From positions 62,001 through 126,000 of the forward strand of contig NZ_JAKKSL010000003.1 of assembly GCF_022669015.1 (NCBI RefSeq): a stretch of DNA of 64,000 bases. The letters are read 5' to 3'. Positions 1 through 8,273 of the stretch are shown piece after piece. This DNA comes from Colwellia maritima (GTDB taxonomy: Bacteria; Pseudomonadota; Gammaproteobacteria; Enterobacterales; Alteromonadaceae). The position numbers and the translations under genes were made by a program. The number at the start of each line of letters is the position of its first letter. Within the stretch, counting starts at the first letter, position 1. The notes below the pieces were generated by a model. That model was given only the letters and a program-made list of their open reading frames with translations, had not been told where the DNA came from and did not search any database.

Positions 1-422
1 TTTGATTATCTATTTCAGTAACAGCGGTTAAGTAACTGGATTTTCCCCCTCTGGCGGTGGCATCATATCCTTCCAACTTAGGGTAACAATGCGCTCTACC
101 CCCGCAACAAGGAAACCTTGAACACTACGATTATACTCAGCAATGATAATAAATGACTCATCTGTTTGAGTAATAGAGGGGCCACCGATAGCTTTACTCA
201 TATCAATAATTGAAATAGTTTGCCCTCGAATATGCGCAACACCTTTTATAAAAGGGTCTTGTTTTGGTAATTGCGTCAATTTAGGACACTGCAAAACTTC
301 TCTTACTTTAAAAACGTTAATACCAAAACGCTGTCTGCCTACTAGCTTAAAAAGTAGTAATTCGAGTCTATTTTGCCCAACAAGTTGTGTACGTTGGTTA
401 ACCGAATCTAATATACCACCAT
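1..422 (-). CDS. cheV: CheV chemotaxis coupling protein (C-terminal part beyond window start)
   Basis: This is the N-terminal CheW-like domain of CheV, which couples chemoreceptors to CheA and normally carries a C-terminal receiver domain, here lost at the window edge. The reading GILDSVNQRTQLVGQ followed by FGINVFKVREVLQCP is characteristic of CheV. Two single-base breaks are visible. At the start, ATG-GTGG-TATA needs one extra base to read Met-Ala-Gly (expected GCTGG). Near position 30 a G seems missing before YLTAVTEID. Both look like sequencing errors. The gene is divergent from flgA; in relatives cheV-cheR precede the flgB operon, so the main flagellar rod and hook operon probably lies left of the window. 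Confidence 0.9.
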
Positions 423-677
423 AAAAACCTCATTTGTAATCAAGTAATATAATAGTTACCCTAAAAATTCAAAGAAAAGGCACAATTCTTGATTGTATTT
501 ATTATATGTTAAAAAAGTGACAAAAAATTGATACTTAGCAAGCTTTCACTTTTTAAGTAATTTTTATTACGCGTATTAATAAACTTATATCACAGAACTG
601 ATGTAATATATAACTATGCCAACTTTAATTTAAGCATAGTTGAGTATTTGAATTAACCTAGCGATAAACGACAAAAT

Positions 678-1382
678 ATGCGAATGATCAACGTTTTTTT
701 ATTTTTATTATTATCTATAATGCCTATTTTGACATTATCTCCATTGGTAAGCTATGCAACCACATGGGATAGTGCTTATATAGAGTCGTTTGCCAAAAAA
801 TTTCTTGAGGACGAAATAGCACCGCCAGAAGACGGTAAAATATTTTTTGACATTGCTGACATTGACCCAAGAATCATTATCAAACCTTGCCAAATACCTC
901 TTACAGCAAATATACCTGAAAACACCGACCGTAGAAACGTTAATGTTAAAATAAGTTGCGAAGATGCAACACCTTGGCAAATGTATCTCCCTGCAAAAAT
1001 AGAAAGAACTTTTGCGGTTGTTATAGCCACCAGTACCATTGCCAAAGGAGCAACCTTAACGAAAGACAATATCGCTATTGAATATATTGCAAACAATAGA
1101 ATTCGCGGCGAACGACTAACCGATATCAACGCAGTTTTAGGCAGTAAAGCAGAAAAAAGAATTGGCGAAAATTACCCTATTACTCGAAGAAATGTGTGTT
1201 TGGTTTGTAAAGGTGACACCATAACCATCATCGCAAAAAGTAAAAACTTCATGATAAAAACCAAAGGTGTGGCACTAAGTTCAGGCAATTTATATGAACA
1301 GATCAGTGTTGAAAATTCGAGTTCGGGACGGATAATCAAACCTAAAATCAGTGGTGTTAATCAAGTCACGATTAATCTATAA
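678..1382 (+). CDS. flgA: Flagellar basal body P-ring formation chaperone FlgA
   Basis: The protein has 234 residues. A signal peptide (about residues 1-28, ending SYA) is followed by an N-terminal domain with paired cysteines and a C-terminal SAF/FlgA domain (about 105-234) containing the typical stretch beginning IAKGATLTKDNI and ending in GVNQVTINL. FlgA is a periplasmic chaperone for FlgI P-ring assembly. The gene is intact, with flgM and flgN downstream on the same strand and cheV divergent, which is the standard gene order. The ATG at 678 lies just before the hydrophobic signal sequence. Confidence 0.93.
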   Translation: MRMINVFLFLLLSIMPILTLSPLVSYATTWDSAYIESFAKKFLEDEIAPPEDGKIFFDIADIDPRIIIKPCQIPLTANIPENTDRRNVNVKISCEDATPWQMYLPAKIERTFAVVIATSTIAKGATLTKDNIAIEYIANNRIRGERLTDINAVLGSKAEKRIGENYPITRRNVCLVCKGDTITIIAKSKNFMIKTKGVALSSGNLYEQISVENSSSGRIIKPKISGVNQVTINL

Positions 1383-1458
1383 TTTTCAAGCAGAAACATA
1401 ATCTTTCCTAGATAATTTTTTCTATTTAAAAATACTTTACGTATGTTAAAATTTTTAT

Positions 1459-1485
1459 TTAAGTTATTATCTTTTTTGCCGATAT
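1459..1485 (+). promoter_or_regulatory. Sigma-28 (FliA) promoter of flgM
   Basis: TTAAGTTA at 1459-1466, an 11-base spacer, then GCCGATAT at 1478-1485. This matches the sigma-28 consensus (TAAAGTTT, N11, GCCGATAA). It ends 49 bases before the flgM start. FlgM is the anti-sigma factor of FliA, so a FliA promoter here closes the usual feedback loop. No other flagellar gene in the window has as clear a match. Confidence 0.8.
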
Positions 1486-1534
1486 AAGGTTAGAAAGTAA
1501 ATTTTTAAAGCGCACCTTACCGTAGGGTATTATT

Positions 1535-1843
1535 ATGACTATAAATATCAATAACTTGAACAACAAAACTCAAGTTCACCAAAATCAGCAAACACAAGTT
1601 AAGCAAGATGCTTCTCAAGCGGCAACGACAAATACGCAAGTTAAGCATGCAGCACATGACTCTGTTTCGTTAACGCCACAAGCTAAACAACTTAGTGAAT
1701 TGCAAAAAAAAGCAAATGACTTACCCACCATTGATCAGCAAAAAATTGATGAGTTAAGAAAAACAATCGCTTCGGGAGACTATAAAATTGATCCCCAAAA
1801 GCTTGCGGCAAGTATTGCTAGTTTTGAATTTGATTTGCTTTAG
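1535..1843 (+). CDS. flgM: Anti-sigma-28 factor FlgM
   Basis: The protein has 102 residues. The N-terminal half is polar, Gln-rich and likely disordered. The C-terminal FlgM domain (about 45-102) contains SVSLTPQAKQL and the core IDQQKIDELRKTIASGDYKI, the typical signature. FlgM holds FliA inactive in the cytoplasm until it is exported through the finished hook-basal body. It lies between flgA and flgN behind a sigma-28 promoter. The gene is intact. Confidence 0.94.
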   Translation: MTININNLNNKTQVHQNQQTQVKQDASQAATTNTQVKHAAHDSVSLTPQAKQLSELQKKANDLPTIDQQKIDELRKTIASGDYKIDPQKLAASIASFEFDLL

Positions 1844-1900
1844 TATGATATGTGCCTCAAACTATGAGTTTAAGTGTGTTTATTAACGCAAGGTGCTCAT

Positions 1901-2329
1901 ATGTCAGCTTCATCTGAATCAAAAGAATTACTAGCTCAACAATACTCCCAATTACAAGCGCTTGAACAAGTTATTATTGATGAAAAACACATTTTACAGC
2001 AGCATCAGCCAAATGAGCTACTGAAAATTAGCGAGCAGAAAAACCAATTATTAATTGCGATTCAAACATTAGATCAACAAATAAGTCTTAACCAAGCATT
2101 TGCCTCAGATAAAGCCGGCAAGCTAGCACAAGAATTATTAGAAATTGAAAATTTATTGGCCTCTTGCCAACAAAAAAACCAAGTCAATGGTCAAATTATA
2201 GCGCAATCCCAACTCGCGGTTGAACGCATGAAAACCAGTTTATTAGAGGGACACAACAGAGCCTCTGTGACTTATGATAATAAAGGTAAAAAAAGTGGCG
2301 GGTTAAGTAGTATAGGGTTAAAAGCGTAA
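1901..2329 (+). CDS. flgN: Flagellar export chaperone FlgN
   Basis: The protein has about 142 residues, is almost wholly alpha-helical, rich in Gln and Leu, and has no membrane segment, as in FlgN, the export chaperone for hook-associated proteins FlgK and FlgL. The start is placed at ATG 1901 because AAGGTG stands about seven bases upstream; a longer GTG-initiated reading from 1874 is less likely. It follows flgM with a gap of about 57 bases. Sequence conservation in FlgN is low, so position and character carry much of the call. Confidence 0.87.
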   Translation: MSASSESKELLAQQYSQLQALEQVIIDEKHILQQHQPNELLKISEQKNQLLIAIQTLDQQISLNQAFASDKAGKLAQELLEIENLLASCQQKNQVNGQIIAQSQLAVERMKTSLLEGHNRASVTYDNKGKKSGGLSSIGLKA

Positions 2330-2449
2330 AAAACGTAAAACGTTTGGTGTTATATTTTTATGTAAAACACACATATAGTCTGAATATAACACGCAAGAAG
2401 TGCTTTTGTTCTGCTCTCGTTAAAAGTGAGGTTTTGCTCTCAGTAACAG

Positions 2450-2917
2450 TTAAAAGTACTGTACAGATTTAATTTCTTTTCGGTTCAAACTTGCCTGATA
2501 TATTTCATACACATCTTTAAAATCTAACTGTAATTCTGTTGTATAGGTATCTCCAACGGGATAGCTTTTAACTACTTTAGCGCCTTTAATTACCCCTTGA
2601 ACTGATGACGCTAATTGTTGGTTTTCAATTAACATGTCTGCCATTGTGGTTTGACTATTGACTTGTTGCCCATAAACTTGTTCAGCCGGCTCTAAATAGG
2701 CGGCAATTTTTGACGCCTTAATGGCCATTAACATCCGCTGAGTTTCATTAGTTGATTTTTGTAAGCTTATTGGCGCAGATCCAACACCATGAATAATAGG
2801 AAATGCATCAGGTGCTACGGCTTGCCACTGTACATGTTTATCATAAACACTGCTACAAGCGCTAATTAATAGGATGCTTGCGACAGAAATCGCTATATTG
2901 CAGACTGTACTTCTCAT
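2450..2917 (-). CDS. flgP: Flagellar outer-membrane lipoprotein FlgP
   Basis: The signal sequence has a lipobox (LLISAC, Cys near residue 21), followed by an LPP20/FlgP-like domain with the typical VKSYPVGDTYTTELQLDF stretch. FlgP forms part of the outer-membrane disk or H-ring region around the polar sheathed flagellar motor of Vibrio-type bacteria. The start at 2917 is chosen because AGG-TGA precedes it; an upstream TTG at 2935 has no ribosome site. It lies 24 bases after flgO and is surely co-transcribed with it. Confidence 0.88.
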   Translation of the reverse strand: MRSTVCNIAISVASILLISACSSVYDKHVQWQAVAPDAFPIIHGVGSAPISLQKSTNETQRMLMAIKASKIAAYLEPAEQVYGQQVNSQTTMADMLIENQQLASSVQGVIKGAKVVKSYPVGDTYTTELQLDFKDVYEIYQASLNRKEIKSVQYF

Positions 2918-2941
2918 AATTTCACCTATACTCAACTTCAG

Positions 2942-3589
2942 CTATTTTTGAATTTCAACCGCACGTTGATTTTCAATTAACATGGCATTATTTCGAATGA
3001 TCATGCCATCTTTCATTTTTACATTTTCACTGTGACTTTTTTCTTCGCCTAATACCCATGAAGGAATAAACGATTGCGCCGTGGCAACAACAACATGTGA
3101 TTGAATACCAATCATACGAGCATTGATAATAATACCGTCTTCTTGTTCCATCATGGTACCGCCCACGATATAGTCAATTATCTGACGTTCAGGTAGCTCT
3201 TTCCAATCACGACTAAAAACATAATCGCCTTCTTTGGTCACACGAATATGCCCTGTGGCTTTAAAGTCAATCACAACTAAACCATGACGTTGTAGTTCAT
3301 GTACAAAATTTTCAGCAATTTGGTTACCTAACCAATTAGTTGACTCAAGATCATTCAGATCAACAAAAGAAGCGACGGCTACCGGGGTTTTCTTATTCAC
3401 AAAGTTGCTACTTTCTAACATTTGATAAGCTAAACCTTTCACCAAATCATTAATGGCGTGTTTAGGCAAGTTGTAACTATCAATTTGGCCCTTATCAGCT
3501 TGTTTTAATTTATAAAAATTATCTTCTTTTTCAGAACTACTACAAGACAAAAACGCCGGCAGCAGTATTAATATAAGCCACTTTTTCAT
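2942..3589 (-). CDS. flgO: Flagellar H-ring lipoprotein FlgO
   Basis: The protein has about 215 residues, with a lipoprotein signal (ILLPAFLSC) and a FlgO domain spanning most of the chain, including VAVASFVDLNDLESTNWLGN and the middle segment PERQIIDYIVGGTMM. FlgO is a lipoprotein of the flagellar H-ring with FlgT and FlgP. The start MKKW at 3589 has AAGGGG six to seven bases upstream. It is the first gene of flgO-flgP and is divergent from flgT, the conserved flgTOP arrangement. Confidence 0.9.
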   Translation of the reverse strand: MKKWLILILLPAFLSCSSSEKEDNFYKLKQADKGQIDSYNLPKHAINDLVKGLAYQMLESSNFVNKKTPVAVASFVDLNDLESTNWLGNQIAENFVHELQRHGLVVIDFKATGHIRVTKEGDYVFSRDWKELPERQIIDYIVGGTMMEQEDGIIINARMIGIQSHVVVATAQSFIPSWVLGEEKSHSENVKMKDGMIIRNNAMLIENQRAVEIQK

Positions 3590-3921
3590 GGTATTCCCCT
3601 TAAAACTCACTATTTACACTAGAAACTTACTAACATAAACACTGACAATTTTATTCACTCGGTTGTTTATAACTAAATAACAATGCACATTTCAAGCCAG
3701 ATAACCTTAAAACAAGCGAACAACAATAAATATTTTATTTAAATAGGCATAATTTGTGCATTAATAATTTTAACTAATGAACGATAGTATAGACAACACA
3801 GTACAGACATGCCCCCTTTGCTGACTGTATTAAATTGGTTGTACTATGACAAAGAATTGTACTTTACCTAAGAATTGCCCTGCGTTATCCCGTAGGCTTT
3901 TCGTATTTCATAAGAGAGTAT
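3590..3921. other. Intergenic region between flgO and flgT
   Basis: About 330 bases of AT-rich sequence separate the divergent flgO and flgT genes. It must hold both promoters. I looked for sigma-54 (TGGCAC, N5, TTGC) and sigma-28 patterns and found no convincing match. I see no small gene or strong hairpin. Confidence 0.5.
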
Positions 3922-5097
3922 ATGCGAAACTTAATCAAAAAAACCATCTTAGCAACTAGCTTATTATTCGTCAGTATTGCTTGTAATGGTCAATGGTACG
4001 AAGCCCAAGGTCACGCGTCAATAACAGCAAACTCTATTGAAATAGCGCGAGCAAAAGCAACGGAAAACGCTTTAAAAAAAGCATTACTCGTTCTTTGGGG
4101 CAAGTGTTTCTAGTATTCAACAAGTAGTTAATGGGTTATTAACTCAAGATCAAATAAGTATTCGTGCTAGTGGTAGCGTTAATTCTATTGAACTTATAGA
4201 CGAACTGCACAGTAACAACCTAATTACGGTAACGATAAGAGCCGATATTTTTCCCAAAGAAAAACAGTGTTTCGCGTTAGATTACAAAAAATCTATTCTG
4301 CTTACTAAAAGCCACTTAATACAAAGAGAACAAGCAAATATAGGGAAAATTTATCAAATAGATTCAGCCGTCATTCGTCACCTGTATAAAAGATTAACGA
4401 ATAACAGTAGTTACAGCAATGGCAAATTACTACTTCAAAATGCGACCGAATTTTCACGATTAAACACGAGTTTTAATGAAGAAAAAATAAAACAACTGGT
4501 GATATCACTAGCGGCACAAGCGATAGTCAATATATACTTTTCAGTGAAATTAATGACGTGTCTTTTCAAGAGCAACGTACTAACGCTTGGAAAGTATGGC
4601 AACAAAGCACCTACCCTAGAAATTTTGACCTTACCTTATACCTATATAATGGTTTAAGCGGTGAAAAAATTTGGCAAAACAGCTACCAAAATGCAGCAGT
4701 GTGGGACTTTAACAAAAGAAAAAATATTGATGTAAATGCCACGGCCTTTTGGCAAAGCGCCTACGGTACTATGATTGACTCATTACTTGATACCGTTGTC
4801 AGCGATATTGACGATAATGTAATGTGCGAACCAAGCGAAGGAAAAATAGTGCAGGTACAAGGTAACGAAATTACGATTAATTTAGGCAAGCATCATGGCG
4901 TAAAAATTGGTGACGAGTTTACCCTATTACACAGCAACAACTTCATTAGCCAACAAGGAAAACACTATGTAAGCTACAATATCAGCCCTTACAAAGTGAA
5001 GGTAACCAAGTTAACTACACAAAGCGCAACAGCCGCCACAGTAGACAATAATTTATTAGGTAATATTCAAATAAATGATTTAGCTGTACGTTATTAA
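3922..5097 (+). CDS. flgT: Flagellar H-ring protein FlgT (two apparent frameshifts)
   Basis: The reading begins with a signal peptide (MRNLIKKTILATSLLFVSIA) and WYEAQGHASI, continues in a second frame through SVSSIQQVVNGLL and the middle domain, and returns to a third frame with SEINDVSFQEQ and the C-terminal domain EGKIVQVQGNEITINLGKHH. Together these give the three-domain FlgT of the polar flagellar H-ring. The first break (4093-4098) reads CTTTGG where GCTGG (Ala-Gly) is expected. The second (about 4495) looks like loss of one A before CTGGTGATATC. About 391 residues are recovered, the normal length, so the gene is probably intact in the organism. Confidence 0.88.
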
Positions 5098-5174
5098 TAC
5101 AATAAAATAAAATTGAATAAGAACGACGATAAAAACTTAACTTTATTGTGAAAAAACAATACAATATAGCTCAC

Positions 5175-5251
5175 GCCTTTGTAGCTCAGCAGGATAGAGC
5201 AAGCGCCTCCTAAGCGCTAGGTCGGAAGTTCGAATCTTCTCAAAGGCGCCA
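5175..5251 (+). tRNA. tRNA-Arg(CCT)
   Basis: The 77-nt cloverleaf has acceptor stem GCCTTTG/CAAAGGC, D-arm GCTC...GAGC, anticodon stem AGCGC/GCGCT with loop CTCCTAA (anticodon CCT), T-arm with TTCGAAT loop, discriminator G and an encoded CCA at 5249-5251. It decodes AGG. This tRNA is a frequent integration site for tyrosine-recombinase elements, and the sequence just downstream looks like an old insertion scar. Confidence 0.96.
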
Positions 5252-5702
5252 TTCAAATCAACATCCAAGAAAAACACCAATAAAATAATTATGTAGCACA
5301 TGTGTAGCAAATTTATTTGTGATTGAGAGAAACTTCATGGATGGAGTATTTCTAGAATAATCTCAAATTCAGTGATGAGTTCTAATAATGTGCTTTTTTT
5401 AGTAATCCTGCTGTTTCCTCTCTTTTTACTTTTAATTTAGGTATCAATCCATTCAAAATAAGCTCAATGATTACTTATCCCCCCTAAGTTCGAACAATAT
5501 TTACCAGGTGTTCAAATAAAAAGGAGAAATACTATTTTTAAGCATAATAAAAAATCAACAACTGTTTAGCGCAAGTTCGGAAGCTCTTTCTCCTCAAAGG
5601 CACCATAACACCAACAAAAATATCCGTATAAAACAATCCCCTTTTAAGACTCGTATTCTATCAAAATACAGGTATACTTAATCATTATTATAAAATAGTT
5701 TC
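5252..5702. other. Non-coding scar downstream of tRNA-Arg
   Basis: About 450 bases with no plausible gene on either strand. It begins directly at the tRNA CCA end, contains the close repeat TGTAGCACATGTGTAGCA (5292-5309), and ends near a partial copy of the tRNA 3' end. I infer the remains of an excised or decayed integrative element. No integrase fragment is readable, so the inference rests on the duplicated tRNA end alone. Confidence 0.45.
5571..5605 (+). repeat. Partial second copy of tRNA-Arg 3' end (att-like)
   Basis: The segment at 5571-5605 contains CAAGTTCGGAAG and ends CTCAAAGGCACCA, matching the tRNA 3' terminus CTCAAAGGCGCCA (5239-5251) with one mismatch over 13 bases, plus a rearranged T-loop. 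It cannot fold as a complete tRNA. A duplicated 3' end about 350 bases away is what the distal attachment site of a tRNA-integrated element looks like. Confidence 0.5.
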
Positions 5703-6688
5703 TTGGGTTGTTGTTTGATAAGTAAAGTGTTTCTTCTTATTTTCGTGGTAGTTAGCCTTTTAGTAGGGGGTTCTGCTTTTGCTGAAGATAACGAGAAAGA
5801 ACAGACGGCTAAAATCGCGATTTTTTATCCTAAAGCAAAAGAGCCCTACTTTTCTATTTATCAAGAAATCATCGCAGGCGCTGTTAAAGCAGCTAAAGAC
5901 TATAATCCTCATATTAGTTATGAAGAATTTATCATCACTAAACAGTACAATAGCGAGCAAATAGCACAAACCCTTAAACAGAAAAAAATTAACAAAGTCA
6001 TTGTGCTTGGGCGTTTAGGTTGGAAATTAGCAAGAGAACTGTCGAAATATAAGCATGACAACACCACTAATGTTTTTCAAGTTGTTTCAGGTGCTTTACC
6101 CCTCAGCCCTAGCGACATTTCAGGGGTTAGCTTAATAACAGATCCGGCCTTTCTCTTTGGTTATCTTGATCAGGTTGCTAGCAATGTTAAGAAAATTCAT
6201 GTTGCTTACAGTGATAAAAGCGCTTGGTTAATTGAGTTAGCAAAAAAGGCTGCGTTAAAAAAAGGCCTAATACTCAATAGTCACTATGTTACAAATACCG
6301 CACAAGCGATAACGTTTTATCAAAAGGTATTCAATTCTGATGTATCAAACCAAGATGCTATTTGGCTACCATTAGATAACATTACTTCACATGATAAAAT
6401 CACGCTCCCACTTATTTTAGAAGAGGCTTGGGCTAAAGAAGTAGTGGTGTTTTCAAGTAAGCCATCTCACGCCAAACGCGGTGTTTTATTTTCTACTTAT
6501 CCTAATAACTTTGCATTAGGTCAACAGCTTTTCACCATGGTGCAAGGGCTTGAGCAACAACCGAATCAAAAAACTTTGCGGCATTAAAATCAACTCGCTT
6601 AGCAGTCAATTTACGTACAGCAGCACATTTAGGATTAAAATATAGTTCAGAGCAACAACAACAATTTCAATTAACGTTTCCACAATAA
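5703..6688 (+). CDS. Periplasmic ABC-type substrate-binding protein (one apparent frameshift)
   Basis: A signal peptide (through SAFA, about residue 27) is followed by a two-lobed periplasmic binding fold of the ABC_sub_bind type (IAIFYPKAKEPYFSIYQE; VIVLGRLGWKLA; GVLFSTYPNNFALGQQL). After position 6570 a missing A in the A-run shifts the frame; the restored reading FAALKSTRLAVNLRTAAHLG runs to a stop at 6688, giving about 328 residues. The start is uncertain: the best candidate is TTG 5703, without a clear ribosome site. No transporter genes accompany it. It sits directly before a histidine kinase and a TonB receptor, so a role as periplasmic ligand sensor is inferred rather than classical import. 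Confidence 0.75.
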
Positions 6689-6724
6689 TACTTATGATAA
6701 ATACTCAATTAACAAGTATCTCCC

Positions 6725-8252
6725 ATGCCAGCCTTTAAACGACAGTTGTTGACACTTCTTATCGTCAGCATTTTTATGATTACTATCATCACGTCATTAT
6801 TAACCGCCTGGCAAACCACCCAAACGTTACGAGAAAATACCATTGATACAAGCCTACAAATTACCCAAAACTTTGCTGAACAAACCATGTTAGCCTTACT
6901 TACTGGTAGTAAAGAAAACGGGCAAGAAGCAATACAAAGAGCGTTAGGTTTTACCTCAGTGGTTGGTGTTGCTGTATATAAAATCGATGGTGAGCTATTA
7001 ATTCAATCAAGTAAAATGGCCCTGCAAAAACCTTTACTTCAAGCCGAGTTACCACCAAACAAAACACAATTACTTTTTGAAACTGAGCAAATTTGGACTT
7101 ATGCCGCTGCTGTAATCTATGTTGAAGATAGCTATGATAGCGACATGATTAACCCGGATGATGAGGTTATTGAGGAAAAAACATTAGGTTATGTATTGGT
7201 ACAATATAATAAAGACGAATTACACCAAATACAGCGCTCAATTTTTATTAGTAATATAGCTATCGGGGCACTAGTCGCCTTTCTTTTCGCCCTTTTAATA
7301 CAATATGTTATTAATCATTTAACCCAACCATTATTAGCATTGTCAAATACCATGGCATCGGCCAGAGATTCGGGTCTGTATCCTAAAGCAGTAGTGAATG
7401 GCGCGTTAGAAATAAGACAAATGGCAAAAACCTATAACCAGATGATGGCAACCCTTGAGCAACAAAATACAGCACTAGAAAAAAGCCATAACACCTTAGA
7501 GTCTGAGGTAGAAATAAGAACACAAGAACTGGTTGTTGCCAGAGATAGTGCCTTAACTGCCAGTCGGCATAAGTCTGAATTTTTAGCCAATATTAGCCAC
7601 GAGCTGCGCACACCATTACAAGCGATTATTGGCTATAATGATCTGGTACGGGAAGATTTAGAGCTTGATGGCATGGATGCTCAAGCTGAAGATTTAAATA
7701 AAAGTATTCAACGCACATCATTTGCTTGAACTTATTAATAACATTTTAGATTTGTCTAAAATTGAAGCAGGTAGAATGGATCTGTATTTAAAAGCGGTTA
7801 ATATTAAGAATTTAGTTCATGAAGCCATAGACACTGTGCAACCTATGGCTAAAACAAATAATAATGAATTAAAAGTTAGCATGGGCGCATTAACTTCCAT
7901 TTTATATATTGATCGCCAAAAAGTATTACAAATTTTTCTCAACTTACTCAGTAATGCCTGTAAGTTTACCGAAAATGGTCTGATAACGTTTAACATTCAT
8001 AGCGATAAAAACTTTCTTTATTATTCAGTATCAGACACAGGTGTAGGCATTGCTAAAGAGAAGTTGGGTTATATATTTGAGCAATTTACTCAAGTAGACG
8101 GTAGTCAAACTCGTCAATTTGAAGGGACAGGTTTAGGCATGGCAATCACGCAAAATTTTTGCCAATTAATGGGTGGCACGCTTACCGTAGAAAGCGAACT
8201 GGGTTTTGGCTCAGTTTTTACCGTGAAACAGCCATTACAACATGATATTTAA
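6725..8252 (+). CDS. Membrane sensor histidine kinase (one apparent frameshift)
   Basis: In order: membrane helix (about 8-28), periplasmic sensor region (30-172), second helix (about 175-197), HAMP, a coiled coil (NTALEKSHNTLESEVEIRTQ), HisKA with the H-box FLANISHELRTPLQ, then a frame break near 7715, and LLELINNILDLSKIEAG, N-box LLSNACKFTENG, DTGVGI and GTGLGMAI of the ATPase domain. About 509 residues in all, with no receiver domain and no adjacent response regulator. It lies 36 bases after the binding protein and 21 before the TonB receptor, suggesting one operon in which the binding protein may present ligand to this kinase. Confidence 0.85.
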
Positions 8253-8273
8253 TTGTTTAGCTAGAGGTTACTC

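Noticed and set aside
735..1129. Open frames on the minus strand inside flgA, and similar long antisense frames elsewhere
   Set aside because: They lie wholly within a well-identified gene, have no ribosome site and no protein-like motif.
5252..5605. A second tRNA gene
   Set aside because: Only the 3' part resembles tRNA-Arg; no acceptor 5' strand, D-arm or anticodon stem can be formed.
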